Shown: positions 7,963 through 17,378, counted from the stretch's first letter. The stretch is 64,000 nt of DNA from Burkholderia savannae (GCF_001524445.2 NZ_CP013417.1:806001-870000); one strand, 5' to 3'. Program-made: numbers and translations. The notes: generated from the sequence alone by a model not told the origin.

Positions 7963-7982
7963 CTCCATATCAATAAATGGAG
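7963..7982 (-). promoter_or_regulatory. Small hairpin covering the ribosome site of the sedolisin gene
   Basis: In the transcript, CTCCAT (7982-7977) can pair with ATGGAG (7968-7963) across an 8-base AU-rich loop. The 3' arm contains the GGAG Shine-Dalgarno. A six-pair stem is weak, so it could act as a mild or temperature-sensitive gate on translation; this is untested inference. Confidence 0.4.
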
Positions 7983-8561
7983 TGGTCTGTTTGAATTCTA
8001 CGGGGCGGAAAATTTTTTTTGTATAGGAATGAGAGAATTGAGGGAATTCCCCGAGCCCATTTCGATATTCAGAGGATGGGGATCGTTGTTCTTTTCGAAT
8101 CGATCGGACGGCTCGGGAGATTGGCGGTGGCGGGCGATCTTCAAGCGGCGGGGAATGCGCTGGAACGGGCCGTGCGATATCCGGAGTAACCCAGGGGAGA
8201 GTTTCTTGATAATCCGAATGGTTGATTTATTGGTTTTTCGATTGCGTTTTATTTGACGCTTCGAAAATAGAACGAACGGAAGTTTTATTCGGGATTTTTT
8301 CATGACGATGACGAACGGTCGAAGCGGTGCCGCCGATGCGGCCGGCGAGCGAAACCGCGGGCGCATTCGGGGGGGCGGCCGATATCGCGCGCGTCGACCG
8401 ATTGCCGGACATCCCGCAATCCGCATAAAGTTGAGCGTGCGCGGCCGATGCGGGCGCGTCCGGCGTCACGCGCCGCCGATGCGGCGCGGGATGCGTGGCC
8501 CTTGCCGCATGGGCCGCACGGGCCGCGCGCGGATCTTCCCCGTCAATCATGAGGTACGGCC
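7983..8561. other. Intergenic region, no gene seen
   Basis: About 580 bp between the protease and the crcB gene, with lower GC near the protease (poly-T and poly-A runs around 8005-8015 and 8215-8290). I see no fluoride-riboswitch motif upstream of crcB and no credible small ORF. Confidence 0.5.
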
Positions 8562-8948
8562 TTGTTCTATTCGATCGTCGCGATCTTCGTCGGCGCCGGG
8601 CTCGGCGCGCTGCTGCGCTGGTTCCTGAGCCTCGCTCTCAACGCGATCTTCCCCGACGTGCCGCTCGGCACGCTCGCATCCAACCTGATCGGCGGTTATC
8701 TGGTCGGCCTCGCGGTCGTCGCGTTCACGACGCGGGCGGGGCTGCCGCCCGAATGGCGGCTCTTCGTGATCACGGGCTTCATGGGCGGGCTCACGACGTT
8801 CTCGACGTACTCGGTCGAAGTGATGACGCACGCGGCTCAGGGCGAGTTCGGCTGGGCGCTCGCCGTGGCTGCCCTACACTTGATAGGTTCGTTCACATTG
8901 ACGGGGCTCGGCATGTGGACCGCGCGGGCGTGGCTCGCGCCGGCCTGA
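8562..8948 (+). CDS. crcB: Fluoride channel CrcB/Fluc
   Basis: A 128-residue protein with four transmembrane segments, the usual size for Fluc channels, which work as antiparallel dimers to expel fluoride. Family motifs [23 protein letters not shown] and [13 protein letters not shown] are present. The start is a TTG preceded by GAGGT 7-11 bases upstream; the nearby ATG at 8549 is out of frame. The gene is followed after 21 bp by a DUF190 gene, a common pairing. Confidence 0.92.
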   Translation: MFYSIVAIFVGAGLGALLRWFLSLALNAIFPDVPLGTLASNLIGGYLVGLAVVAFTTRAGLPPEWRLFVITGFMGGLTTFSTYSVEVMTHAAQGEFGWALAVAALHLIGSFTLTGLGMWTARAWLAPA

Positions 8949-8969
8949 CCGGCGCCGGCGGAGGCGGCT

Positions 8970-9329
8970 ATGGACGCGATCTTCCTGCGTTTTTACGTAC
9001 ACGAGAATCACCGGCTGCACTGGAAGCCGCTCTGGGAATGGCTGCTCGAGGAGGCGAACCGGATGGGCATCGGGGGCGGCTCCGCGTTTCGCGCGATGGC
9101 CGGGTTCGGCCAGCACCGGGTGCTGCACGAGGACCGCTTCTTCGAGCTGCAGGGCTCGCTTGCGATCGAGATCGAATTCATCGTCACGGCCGAAGAGGCG
9201 CAGCGGCTCGTCGAGCGCGTGTCGCGCGAGAAGGTGCGCGTGTGCTACGCGACGATTCCCGCGCGCTTCGGCGTGATCGACAATCTCGGTGACGGCGCGC
9301 CGGCCGCCGCTGATTCGCCGAAGGGATAG
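8970..9329 (+). CDS. DUF190 (PII-like) protein
   Basis: A 119-residue soluble protein with the DUF190 pattern: LRFYVHENHR, a helix, RGSAF-like GGGSAFRAMAGFG, then SLAIEIEFIV. DUF190 proteins have a ferredoxin-like/PII-like fold and are often encoded beside crcB, as here, suggesting a role in control of ion homeostasis. The precise function is unknown. It is probably co-transcribed with crcB. Confidence 0.85.
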   Translation: MDAIFLRFYVHENHRLHWKPLWEWLLEEANRMGIGGGSAFRAMAGFGQHRVLHEDRFFELQGSLAIEIEFIVTAEEAQRLVERVSREKVRVCYATIPARFGVIDNLGDGAPAAADSPKG

Positions 9330-9333
9330 CGTG

Positions 9334-9897
9334 TCAGATTCCGAACAGCGTGAGCGACACCGCCGCGCGCGTGACGACCATGATCAGCACCTGGACGATC
9401 ACGAACAGCAGGATCGGCGACAGGTCGATGCCGCCGAGATGCGGGATCAGCCGGCGCAGCGGGTTCAGGAACGGCGCCGTCAGCTGATACAAGATCGCCA
9501 TCGCGGGCGAGCGCGGATTCAGCCACGACAGCAGCGCCATCAGGATCGTCAGCCACAGCACGAGATTGAGCGCCCACTTCACGACGGTCAGCAGCGCGAC
9601 GATGAGGATCGTCGGGATGATCGACAGCGCGTCGACGCCCGCCATCGTCACCATCAGCGCGACGTAGACGAGCGACGTGACGACGGCTGCGGCGATGCTC
9701 GCCCAGTCGACGCCGCGCACGCCCGGGACGATATGCCGCAGCGGCAGCACGATCCAGTTCGTGGCCTGCAGCACGGCCTGCGTGACGGGGTTGTACGGCG
9801 GCACGCGCACGGCCTGCAGCCAGACGCGCAGGATCAGCGCGGCGCCGAACAGCGTGAAGACGGTATTGAGCAGAAAGCGGGCGATCTCGCCGAACAT
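9334..9897 (-). CDS. yggT: YggT-family membrane protein
   Basis: A 187-residue membrane protein made of two similar halves, each with two hydrophobic segments, as in the YggT family. The second half contains LSWLNPRSP and PFLNPLRRLIPHLGGIDLSP, close to the family hallmark. The ATG at 9897 is chosen because AAAGGA lies 9 bases upstream and the longer frame gives no sensible N-terminus. It is convergent with the DUF190 gene (4 bp apart). In other bacteria YggT proteins are linked to division-site organisation or osmotic stress. Confidence 0.88.
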   Translation of the reverse strand: MFGEIARFLLNTVFTLFGAALILRVWLQAVRVPPYNPVTQAVLQATNWIVLPLRHIVPGVRGVDWASIAAAVVTSLVYVALMVTMAGVDALSIIPTILIVALLTVVKWALNLVLWLTILMALLSWLNPRSPAMAILYQLTAPFLNPLRRLIPHLGGIDLSPILLFVIVQVLIMVVTRAAVSLTLFGI

Positions 9898-9979
9898 CTT
9901 TGAATCCTTTTCGTTATCCAGGCCAGTCGGGTAGCGTGCCGTCGCCGCCCGTGGGCGGCGCGCATCGGGCGTCACCTTA

Positions 9980-11017
9980 TCACGGCTCGCCGCGGGCGGG
10001 GCGTGCGAGGTCGAGCGAACGTGCGAGCGATGCGTCGACGGCTTGCTCGAGCGCGTCGAGCGACGGGGGCGGCGACGCGCGCTTGCGCGCGAGCGCGACC
10101 GCGCGACGGGTGTTGAGGGCATAGAGCGTCGCGTGGTCGCCGCCGAGCGATTCGAGGAGCGCGAGCTGCCGCTCGACGATACCGACGTCGCCGCGCGACA
10201 CGGGCCCCGCGAGCGCGTTCGCGAGCCCCTTGTCGCGCGCCGTTTCGATCGTGCCGGCGAGCATCGGCAGCAGCGCGCGCAGCGCGTCGCCCTCGGCGAA
10301 GCCGAGCGAGCGCCACAGCTCGACGCATTCGGCGAGATTGCAAAGCGCGAAGCTCGCCGCGTAGTTGGCGGCCGCGTGATAGAGCATCCGGCCGCCCGCC
10401 GGGATCGACAGCGGATGGCAGCCGAGCGCGGCCGCGAGCGCGACGAGCGCGTCCTTCAGCGCGCCGTCGGCCTCGATCGTCACCGAGCAGCCGTCGATCC
10501 GCGCGAGATCGGCGTCGCCGCCGCCGAACAGATAGAGCGGATGGAAGCCGCCCGTCGCCGCGCCCTGCGCGCGTGCGGGCGCGAGCAGCTCGACGCTCGA
10601 CGCGCCGCTGCAGTGGACGAGCGCCTGAGCGCCCGCGCGCGCCGGCGAGAAGCGCAGCTCGGCGGCGATTCGGCCGAGCGCGTCGTCGGGCGCGGTGATG
10701 AAGACGAGGTCGGCGGCGTCGACGACAGCCTGCGGCGAATCGACCGCCGCGCAGCGCGCGCCGGGCGTCGCGCTTGCGCGATGGCCGTCGTGGTCGGTGT
10801 GGCCGTCGTGGCCGGCGGGTGCGGCTGCGGCGGCAGCGGCGGCGACGCGCACGGCGAGATCGGCGTCGATCTGCGCGGCGAGCGCCGCGGCCGACGCGTT
10901 CGAACGGCTCGCGATCGCGGTGACGGCGTACCCGGCGCGCGCGAAGCGGCGGGCGACGCAGCGGGCAAGGCGGCCCGCGCCGATGAAGCCGATGCGGGGC
11001 GTGGCGGACAAGGACAT
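9980..11017 (-). CDS. Rossmann-fold and DUF2520 domain protein
   Basis: A 345-residue protein. The N-terminus carries a dinucleotide-binding GFIGAGRLARCVARRF motif as in F420/NADP oxidoreductases and pyrroline-5-carboxylate reductases. The C-terminal half is DUF2520-like (FHPLYLFGG, AAANYAASFALCNLAE, ALAGPVSRGD). An Ala-run plus His/Asp-rich insertion (HDGHTDHDGH, about residues 68-80) interrupts the Rossmann part; it is unusual and could bind metal. The start at 11017 (MSLSATPRIGF) fits the motif position; a frame extension to 11149 is not needed. The substrate is unknown. Confidence 0.82.
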   Translation of the reverse strand: MSLSATPRIGFIGAGRLARCVARRFARAGYAVTAIASRSNASAAALAAQIDADLAVRVAAAAAAAAPAGHDGHTDHDGHRASATPGARCAAVDSPQAVVDAADLVFITAPDDALGRIAAELRFSPARAGAQALVHCSGASSVELLAPARAQGAATGGFHPLYLFGGGDADLARIDGCSVTIEADGALKDALVALAAALGCHPLSIPAGGRMLYHAAANYAASFALCNLAECVELWRSLGFAEGDALRALLPMLAGTIETARDKGLANALAGPVSRGDVGIVERQLALLESLGGDHATLYALNTRRAVALARKRASPPPSLDALEQAVDASLARSLDLARPARGEP

Positions 11018-11439
11018 GGCGGCGATCCGTAATCTGCGGCAAACCGTCAGTATCGCGTATTCGGTCGCGACGGCGTTCGCTCTGGCCCCAAGGCGGCTCG
11101 CTTTAGGGGGCGGAACGAGGGGCGGGGTCGTCCGTCTCGCGCCGTCCACAAGCTGTCTCTAATTTGTAATCGTTCATTACCGTTCGCCGGACGGGCGGCG
11201 GGGCCCGCCGAGCGGCGCGTTCGGCGACTTCTCGCCATCCGCCGAATTGCCGCCGGATCGCACCCGCGCGGCGGCGTCCGATTTCGCGCATCGCCGCGCC
11301 GCGAGGCTTTGTGCAATTGCAATTTGCAACAAATGGGCGTGGCTCGCGATCCCGGATTTCGCTACATTCGTCTCATGCGGCAAGCATGCCGTCGCTGTTG
11401 ATGTGGCGGGCACCGAAGCCCGCCGCCAGGAGAACCAAA
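11018..11439. other. Intergenic region, no gene seen
   Basis: Divergent spacer between the DUF2520 gene and the proline-rich gene, about 420 bp. It should contain both promoters; I could not pick a clear -35/-10 pair. A short AT-rich stretch with GCAATTGC lies near 11313. Confidence 0.5.
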
Positions 11440-11736
11440 GTGAAAAAGCTCATTCCGTTGATCGCCGTCGCAGCACTGGGCCTCGGGGCTGCGGCCGCCG
11501 CGCAGGCGCACGTGTCGATCGGTGTCGGCATCGGGGTGCCGATCGCGCCGGCTTACCCGGTCTATGCCGCGCCGCCGCCCGTTTATTACGCGCCGCCCCC
11601 GCCGCCCGTCGTCTACGCGCCGGCGCCCGTGTACTACGGGCCGCCCGCCGTCGTGGTCGGCGGCGGCTACTACGGCTACGGCCGCCCGTACTGGCGTCAT
11701 CACGGCTACTACGGCCGTCCGTACTGGCGTCGCTGA
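11440..11736 (+). CDS. Small secreted Pro/Tyr/Gly-rich protein
   Basis: A 98-residue protein with a signal peptide (MKKLIPLIAVAALGLGAA, cleavage near AQA). The mature part is built from Pro/Tyr-rich repeats (VYYAPPP-type) followed by a Gly/Tyr/Arg/Trp tail with two RPYWR units. Such proteins are common in Burkholderia as small envelope proteins of unknown role. The start is GTG at 11440 with AGGAG about 8 bases upstream; the longer frame to 11311 lacks a signal peptide at its N-terminus. A strong terminator follows. Confidence 0.8.
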   Translation: MKKLIPLIAVAALGLGAAAAAQAHVSIGVGIGVPIAPAYPVYAAPPPVYYAPPPPPVVYAPAPVYYGPPAVVVGGGYYGYGRPYWRHHGYYGRPYWRR

Positions 11737-11781
11737 TCACTGACGTCGACGCGCCGCCCGGCCGGCGGCGCGCCTGATGCC

Positions 11782-11820
11782 ACGGCGCGGCACGGCGAAG
11801 GTTCGTGCCGCGCCGTTTTC
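11782..11820 (+). terminator. Rho-independent terminator after the proline-rich gene
   Basis: ACGGCGCGGCACG (11782-11794) pairs perfectly with CGTGCCGCGCCGT (11804-11816) across a 9-base loop and is followed by a short T run. Confidence 0.8.
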
Positions 11821-11903
11821 CTTTCGGGCTGCTGCGCGAGTCGAGCGAAGCTGGGACAATGATTGTTCCCTCGTCCAACGATGCGTTTTTCGCTCTCGCC
11901 GCC

Positions 11904-12887
11904 ATGCCTGTTCAATCCGCCTCCGATCTCGTTCTCCCGACCTTCGCCGACGTGACCGACGCAGCCGCCAGGCTTGCCGGCGTCGCGCATCGCACGCCCG
12001 TCCTCACGTCGAGCACCGCCGACGCGCACACCGGCGCGACGATCTTCTTCAAGTGCGAGAACTTCCAGCGGATGGGCGCGTTCAAGTTCCGCGGCGCGTA
12101 CAACGCGATCTCGCACTTCGACGCCGAGCAGCGCCGCGCGGGCGTGCTCACGTATTCGTCCGGCAACCACGCGCAGGCGATCGCGCTCGCCGCGCGCCTC
12201 GCGGGTATCCGCGCGACGATCGTGATGCCGCACGACGCGCCCGCCGCGAAGGTCGCGGCGACGAAAGGCTACGGCGGCGAAGTCATCACCTACGATCGCT
12301 ACACCGAAAACCGCGAGGAGATCGGCGCGCGGCTCGCGCAGGAGCGCGGGATGACGCTCGTGCCGCCGTACGACCATCCGCACGTGATCGCGGGGCAGGG
12401 GACGGCCGCGAAGGAACTGATCGACGAAGTCGGCGAGCTCGACCTGCTCGTCGCGCCGCTCGGCGGCGGCGGGCTGCTCGCGGGCAGCGCGCTGTCGGCC
12501 GCCGCGCTCGCGGCCGGCTGCGCGGTGATCGGCGTCGAGCCGGAAGCGGGCAACGACGCGCAGCAGTCGCTCGCGCGCGGCGAGGTCGTGCACATCCCCG
12601 CGCCGCGGACGATCGCGGACGGCGCGGCGTCGACGCACGTCGGCGCGTACAACTTTCCGATCATCCAGAGGCTCGTCAAGCAGGTCGTCACGGTCAGCGA
12701 CGCGCAATTGATCGACACGATGCGATTCTTCGCGCAGCGGATGAAGGTGGTCGTCGAGCCGACGGGCTGCCTCGGCGCGGCCGCGGTGCTCGACGGCGTG
12801 CTGCCCGTCGCGGGCAAGCGCATCGGCGTGATCGTGAGCGGCGGCAACGTCGATCTGGCGCGCTACGGCGAGTTCCTGCGCGGGTGA
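11904..12887 (+). CDS. Serine/threonine dehydratase-type PLP enzyme (fold type II)
   Basis: A 327-residue member of the threonine dehydratase/serine racemase/threo-3-hydroxyaspartate ammonia-lyase group. The PLP lysine lies in AFKFRGAYNA (about residue 60), with SSGNHAQ, the phosphate-binding GGGGLLAG loop and a C-terminal SGGNVD. It lacks the ACT regulatory domain of biosynthetic IlvA, so a catabolic or racemase role is likelier. Two in-frame starts are possible (11859 and 11904) and neither has a good ribosome site; I chose the one that matches the usual family length. Confidence 0.85.
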   Translation: MPVQSASDLVLPTFADVTDAAARLAGVAHRTPVLTSSTADAHTGATIFFKCENFQRMGAFKFRGAYNAISHFDAEQRRAGVLTYSSGNHAQAIALAARLAGIRATIVMPHDAPAAKVAATKGYGGEVITYDRYTENREEIGARLAQERGMTLVPPYDHPHVIAGQGTAAKELIDEVGELDLLVAPLGGGGLLAGSALSAAALAAGCAVIGVEPEAGNDAQQSLARGEVVHIPAPRTIADGAASTHVGAYNFPIIQRLVKQVVTVSDAQLIDTMRFFAQRMKVVVEPTGCLGAAAVLDGVLPVAGKRIGVIVSGGNVDLARYGEFLRG

Positions 12888-13262
12888 GCGGGGGGATGGG
12901 CGGCGGCGGTGCGCCGCCCGTTGCCTGAAACGTTCGCGCGCACGCGACGGGCGTGCATGCGATGCTGGCGGGCGTGATGATCGACCGGCGGTGCGGTGTC
13001 GTCGCTCGTCGGCGGGCGTGCGTGTGCGAGCGACATCCTGCGCGGCGGGTCGATTCGGTCGGCGATGCGATGCCGCTCGGCACGGATGCCTCCGATGGAC
13101 GCCGAGCGGACGGCCGCGAAGCGGCTTGGTTCTTGATCGCGGTGGCCGTGTCGGTAGCGGTGGCGGCTCGGCGCGAGAGGCCGACGCGCGTGAAAGGGGC
13201 GCGCGAAAGGGGCGCGCGGATCGCCGTGCGCCGCCTCGCGGGCGAGGCTGGCGAGGCGGGTG
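12888..13262. other. Intergenic region, no gene seen
   Basis: About 375 bp of very GC-rich sequence between two genes that converge here. The open frames lack family features or ribosome sites and are treated as composition artefacts. Confidence 0.5.
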
Positions 13263-13943
13263 TCAAGCCGCCGCGTTCAGGATCAGGTCGCGATAGCCGC
13301 CGACGATCACGCTGTACGAGAAATACGCGAAGAGCAGCGCGGACACGACGTGGCACGCGCGCATCAGTCCCGCGCCCGCGCGCTTGCGGCCCTGGCTCGC
13401 GAGCGTGCAAAGAAAGAGCGTCCACGCGAGCCCGCCGAGGAAGAAGCCCGACAGGAATATGGATGCCGTCGAGGGCGTCGTCGCGCCGGCCTTCGCGATC
13501 AGCGCGCCGCCGACCGCCGCGAACCACAGGATCGCCGACGGCGACGACATCGCGAGCAACATGCCGCGCGCGAAATGGCGCCAGGTGCTCGCTTGAACGG
13601 GCGCGGCGGGCGTGTCGTTGCCGCCGGTGGCGGGCGCCGGCGCGGGAAGGAGCGCCTCGCGCGCCATCTTCCATGTGAGGACGAGCAGCACCGCGCCGCC
13701 GCCGAGCCATACGGCCCAGCGCACCGCCTCGAACTGCAGCAGCACGGCCATCCCGGCGAGCGCGAGCGCCGCATAGACGAGATCGCCGATGCACGAGCCG
13801 ATGCCGAGCCAGAAGCCCTGCTTGAATCCGTGCGACAGCGTGAGCGACAACATCGCGACGTTCGCGATGCCGATGTCGAGGCAAAGGGAAAGCGACAGGA
13901 AAAAGCCGTCGGACAACATCGACGTGGGCGCGAAGCTCATCAT
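13263..13943 (-). CDS. LysE/RhtB-family amino-acid exporter
   Basis: A 226-residue inner-membrane protein with about six hydrophobic segments. The N-terminal region (LSLSLCLDIGIANVAMLSLT) and the GFWLGIGSCIGDLVY block follow the LysE/RhtB pattern. A Pro/Ala-rich cytoplasmic loop (about 100-117) separates the two halves. The expected role is export of an amino acid or derivative; the substrate cannot be told. Two adjacent Met codons begin the frame. Confidence 0.85.
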   Translation of the reverse strand: MMSFAPTSMLSDGFFLSLSLCLDIGIANVAMLSLTLSHGFKQGFWLGIGSCIGDLVYAALALAGMAVLLQFEAVRWAVWLGGGAVLLVLTWKMAREALLPAPAPATGGNDTPAAPVQASTWRHFARGMLLAMSSPSAILWFAAVGGALIAKAGATTPSTASIFLSGFFLGGLAWTLFLCTLASQGRKRAGAGLMRACHVVSALLFAYFSYSVIVGGYRDLILNAAA

Positions 13944-13980
13944 GGGGTGTGTCGTTATCGAAGATTGGAGGCGCGCCGGC

Positions 13981-15540
13981 TCACGACAGGCCGATTTCGG
14001 TCCACAGGCGATCGACGCGCGCCTTCACGGCGGCGTCCATCTCGATCGGCCGGCCCCATTCGCGCTGCGTTTCGCCCGGCCACTTGTTGGTCGCGTCGAG
14101 TCCCATCTTCGAGCCGAGGCCCGCGACGGGCGACGCGAAATCGAGATAGTCGATCGGCGTGTTCTCGACGAGCACGGTGTCGCGCGCCGGATCGACGCGC
14201 GTCGTGATCGCCCAGATCACTTCCTTCCAGTCGCGCACGTTCACGTCCTCGTCGACGACGACGATGAATTTCGTATACATGAACTGCCGCAGGAAGCTCC
14301 AGACGCCGAACATCACGCGCTTCGCGTGGCCCGCGTAGCTCTTCTTCATCTGGACGATCGCCATTCGGTAGCTGCAGCCTTCGGGCGGCAGATAGAAGTC
14401 GGTGATCTCGGCGAATTGCTTCTGCAACAGCGGCACGAACACCTCGTTCAGCGCGACGCCGAGCACGGCCGGCTCGTCGGGCGGCTTGCCGGTGTAGGTC
14501 GAGTGGTAGATCGCGTCGCGGCGCATCGTGATCCGCTCGACCGTGAAGACCGGAAACCATTCCCGCTCGTTGTAGTAGCCGGTGTGGTCGCCGTACGGGC
14601 CTTCGAGCGCGTGCTCGTAGGCGGCCGCGGCGCCCGCGGCCGGGCGCGGCGGCGCGCCTTCGGGCGCCGCCGCGGGCGAGCCCTGCTGCGGATGGATGAA
14701 GCCTTCGAGCACGATCTCGGCGCGCGCGGGCACCTGCAGCGTGTCGACGCCGGGCGTCAGGCATTTCGCGAGCTCGGTGCGCGCGCCGCGCAGGAGCCCG
14801 GCGAACTGGTATTCGGACAACGTGTCGGGTACGGGCGTGACGGCGCCGAGCGTCGTCGCCGGATCGGCGCCGAGCACGACGGCGACCGGATACGGCTGGC
14901 CGGGATGCTTGAGCGCGAATTCGCGGAAGTCGAGCGCGCCGCCGCGATGCGCGAGCCAGCGCATGATCAGTTTGTTGCGTCCGATCAGCTGCTGCCGGTA
15001 GATGCCGAGATTCTGGCGCGTCTTGTTCGGCCCGCGCGTGACCGTGAGGCCCCACGTGAGAAGCGGGCCGGCATCGCCCGGCCAGCAGGTCTGGATCGGC
15101 AGCTTGTGCAGGTCGACGTCGGCGCCTTCCCAGACGATTTCCTGGCACGGCGGCGCGGACACCGTCTTCGGGCCCATGTCCCACACGGCCTTCGCGAGCG
15201 ACAGCAGCTTGCCCGCGTCCTTCAGGCTCTTCGGCGGATCGGGCTCCTTGAGCGCGGACAGCAGCCGGCCGATGTCGCGCAGCGACGCGAGCGCCGCTTC
15301 GTCGTCGGCGTCGACGCCCATGCCGAGCGCGACGCGCCGCGGCGTGCCGAACAGGTTGCCGAGCACCGGAAACCGGTAGCCCGTCGGCGCGTCGAACAGG
15401 AGCGCGGGGCCGCCCGCGCGCAGCACGCGGTCGCAGAGCTCGGTCATTTCGAGCACGGGCGACACGGGTTGCGCGACGCGCCGTAACTCGCCGCGCTGTT
15501 CGAGGCTGTGGATGAAATCGCGTAAGTCTTTGTATTTCAT
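13981..15540 (-). CDS. ubiD: 4-hydroxy-3-polyprenylbenzoate decarboxylase UbiD
   Basis: A 519-residue UbiD-family decarboxylase, which uses prenylated FMN to remove the carboxyl group from the ubiquinone precursor. Characteristic blocks are [14 protein letters not shown] at the start, the GDHTGYYN and [18 protein letters not shown] segment, and a C-terminal [15 protein letters not shown] motif ([13 protein letters not shown]). An Ala/Pro-rich insertion (about 300-320) precedes the active-site region. The ATG at 15540 gives the normal length; the frame extends upstream without support. The matching flavin prenyltransferase UbiX is not in the window. Confidence 0.94.
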   Translation of the reverse strand: MKYKDLRDFIHSLEQRGELRRVAQPVSPVLEMTELCDRVLRAGGPALLFDAPTGYRFPVLGNLFGTPRRVALGMGVDADDEAALASLRDIGRLLSALKEPDPPKSLKDAGKLLSLAKAVWDMGPKTVSAPPCQEIVWEGADVDLHKLPIQTCWPGDAGPLLTWGLTVTRGPNKTRQNLGIYRQQLIGRNKLIMRWLAHRGGALDFREFALKHPGQPYPVAVVLGADPATTLGAVTPVPDTLSEYQFAGLLRGARTELAKCLTPGVDTLQVPARAEIVLEGFIHPQQGSPAAAPEGAPPRPAAGAAAAYEHALEGPYGDHTGYYNEREWFPVFTVERITMRRDAIYHSTYTGKPPDEPAVLGVALNEVFVPLLQKQFAEITDFYLPPEGCSYRMAIVQMKKSYAGHAKRVMFGVWSFLRQFMYTKFIVVVDEDVNVRDWKEVIWAITTRVDPARDTVLVENTPIDYLDFASPVAGLGSKMGLDATNKWPGETQREWGRPIEMDAAVKARVDRLWTEIGLS

Positions 15541-15753
15541 GAAGGATGTCCGGGCCGCGCGCGGCAGGCGGGCGGCGGTGGGGGGCGGGCACGGCGTCCG
15601 CCCGGAAACGAGCGCCGATTTTACCCGGCCGGACAGCCAAGCGATGAAAACGCAAAAAATGGCGGCGGATCTGAACGCCAGACGGCACGAGGCTCCCGAT
15701 TCCGACCCGTAACAAATCATTACTTTTTGTTATGAAATCGTATTTCTATAGTG

Positions 15754-15781
15754 TTGACGATCTATAAAACCCTGCTAGAAT
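15754..15781 (+). promoter_or_regulatory. Sigma-70-type promoter upstream of the transglycosylase leader
   Basis: TTGACG (15754-15759) and TAGAAT (15776-15781) are separated by 16 bp in a locally AT-rich patch. Transcription would start near 15788, about 335 bp before the next gene. Confidence 0.65.
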
Positions 15782-15787
15782 CCGCTC

Positions 15788-15926
15788 ACATTGGTTGCAG
15801 GCCCCAGTGTTGAACCTTCAATCCCCGGTCCTATAGACGCAACGCGTCGCCGTCCGCCGATACCTGCACGGCCTTCTGACGGTCTGTTTGTTGTCCTAGC
15901 CAGCGCCCAGTCGACGCTGGTTTTTT
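15788..15926 (+). ncRNA. Putative small RNA or terminated leader
   Basis: A good promoter (15754-15781) is followed about 110 bp later by a hairpin CCAGCG/CGCTGG and a run of six T (15900-15926), with no credible ORF between. The result would be a transcript of roughly 135-140 nt. It could be a free-standing small RNA, or a leader whose terminator controls read-through into the transglycosylase gene at 16122. I do not recognise a known RNA family. Confidence 0.42.
15900..15926 (+). terminator. Rho-independent terminator inside the 15.8-16.1 kb leader
   Basis: CCAGCG pairs with CGCTGG across a 9-base loop (CCCAGTCGA), followed by TTTTTT. It lies about 195 bp before the next start codon, so it ends an upstream transcript or acts as an attenuator. 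Confidence 0.7.
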
Positions 15927-16121
15927 GCGTAGGAGCCTCGCGCGTCCGCCTGCCGCAAGTGCAGGCCTTGTTTCGACGTGGCTCTGAACGGTACTTATAC
16001 CGTTTCTCCGATACCGATGCGGTCCGACCAAGACGCTCGGTGTCTTGATTCCGCGGCAGCGCGTCATGTCTCGTCTCGAGCGCCGAGCGAGCCGCATGAA
16101 TCATGTCCATGGAGGATCTGA

Positions 16122-17225
16122 ATGAATGCTTGGTTATCGTGGCGTCCCAGTGAGCGGCATGCGCAGCTGTTGCGCGCAGCGCTGCGTCGCGGGACGCGTG
16201 TCAGTCACCATCTATTCAGCGTGGTCGGTTGTTGTGCGGTAGCGATCGGGCTTGCGCTGTGGCTGCTGCCCAACGTGCGCGGCACGCTCGCAGCGAAAGT
16301 CATGCCGTTCGTGTCGGCGGCCGTGCAGGCCGGTCCGGCGCGGCTTCTCACCGGTCATCCGGTGCCTGCTTTCGGCCCGGCGAACGCCGAAGAAAGCGAA
16401 TCGATCAGCGCGGACGCAACGCCCTCGTCGACGGCCTCGCCCGTCGACGCCGCCGCGACCCTCGACGCCGCGCGCAACGGCCCGTCGCCCGTGTCGCTCG
16501 CGAAGCTCATCCCGATGCAGCGAGTCGCCGCCGACGCGCGCGACGACCGCGCGCTCGCGTCGAACCGCGAACAGGCGCTCGTCGCCACGTACCTCGCGCG
16601 CCGCTATCGTGTCGCGCAGGAGCCCGTCGGCCAGCTCGTCAAGGCGGCGTTCGAGACGGGGCGCGACGTCGGGCTCGACCCGCTGCTGATCCTCGCCGTG
16701 ATGGCGATCGAATCCGGCTTCAATCCTTATGCGGAAAGCGGCGTCGGGGCCCAGGGCCTGATGCAGGTGATGTCGAAGGTGCATTCGGACAAGTTCGAGT
16801 ATTTCGGCGGCACCGATGCCGCGCTGCAGCCGCTCGTCAACATCCAGGTCGGCGCGCTCGTGCTGAAGGACTGCATCGCGCGTGGCGGCTCGCTCGCGGG
16901 CGGGCTGCGTCTGTACGTCGGCGCGACGACGCCCGACGACGGCGGCTACGGCGCGAAGGTGGTCGGCGAGCGCGACCGGCTGCGCGACGTCGCGCGCGGC
17001 CGCAAGGTGTCGATCTACGCGTCGCAGCAGCCGGCGCAGGGCGCGGTGACGGTCACGACCGTGTCGACGTCGGGTGCGACGCAAAAGCGCGTGCGCACGA
17101 CGCTCGACGGCGCGCACCCGCTGACGATCAAGTCAGCCACCGCGCCGAAGGCGCCGCAGCAGGACGACGCGAGCGTCGACACGGCGGCGAAGCACGATGC
17201 CGCCGCTTCGGAGCTCGGCACCTGA
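16122..17225 (+). CDS. Membrane-anchored lytic transglycosylase (SLT domain)
   Basis: A 367-residue protein with an N-terminal transmembrane anchor (about residues 30-52). A low-complexity linker follows, then a soluble-lytic-transglycosylase domain with the catalytic Glu in MAIESGFNPYA (about 192), GAQGLMQVM and a LRLYVGATT variant of the usual A-YNAG motif. It should cleave peptidoglycan in the periplasm. The C-terminal 80 residues are Thr/Ala rich. A strong GGAGG site lies before the ATG, and a terminator follows the gene. Confidence 0.88.
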   Translation: MNAWLSWRPSERHAQLLRAALRRGTRVSHHLFSVVGCCAVAIGLALWLLPNVRGTLAAKVMPFVSAAVQAGPARLLTGHPVPAFGPANAEESESISADATPSSTASPVDAAATLDAARNGPSPVSLAKLIPMQRVAADARDDRALASNREQALVATYLARRYRVAQEPVGQLVKAAFETGRDVGLDPLLILAVMAIESGFNPYAESGVGAQGLMQVMSKVHSDKFEYFGGTDAALQPLVNIQVGALVLKDCIARGGSLAGGLRLYVGATTPDDGGYGAKVVGERDRLRDVARGRKVSIYASQQPAQGAVTVTTVSTSGATQKRVRTTLDGAHPLTIKSATAPKAPQQDDASVDTAAKHDAAASELGT

Positions 17226-17306
17226 CGACGCGCGAACGGCGGATTCGCCGCAGCGGCAGGTTGCTTCGGCCGCGAGCGCGAGTGGGTGGAAGATCGGGAA
17301 TCATCG

Positions 17307-17347
17307 AAAAGGCCGGGTCCTGTGTTGAGCGGGGCTCGGCCTTTTTG
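17307..17347 (+). terminator. Rho-independent terminator after the transglycosylase gene
   Basis: AAAAGGCCG (17307-17315) pairs with CGGCCTTTT (17337-17345), with further G/C pairing inside the loop, and is followed by T residues. It would also work on the other strand. Confidence 0.8.
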
Positions 17348-17378
17348 CCTTTGCGGGCGGCGACGGTGGTGCGTCGTG

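Noticed and set aside
8300..8561. Fluoride riboswitch upstream of crcB
   Set aside because: The sequence before the TTG start is GC-rich and lacks the conserved fluoride-aptamer motif.
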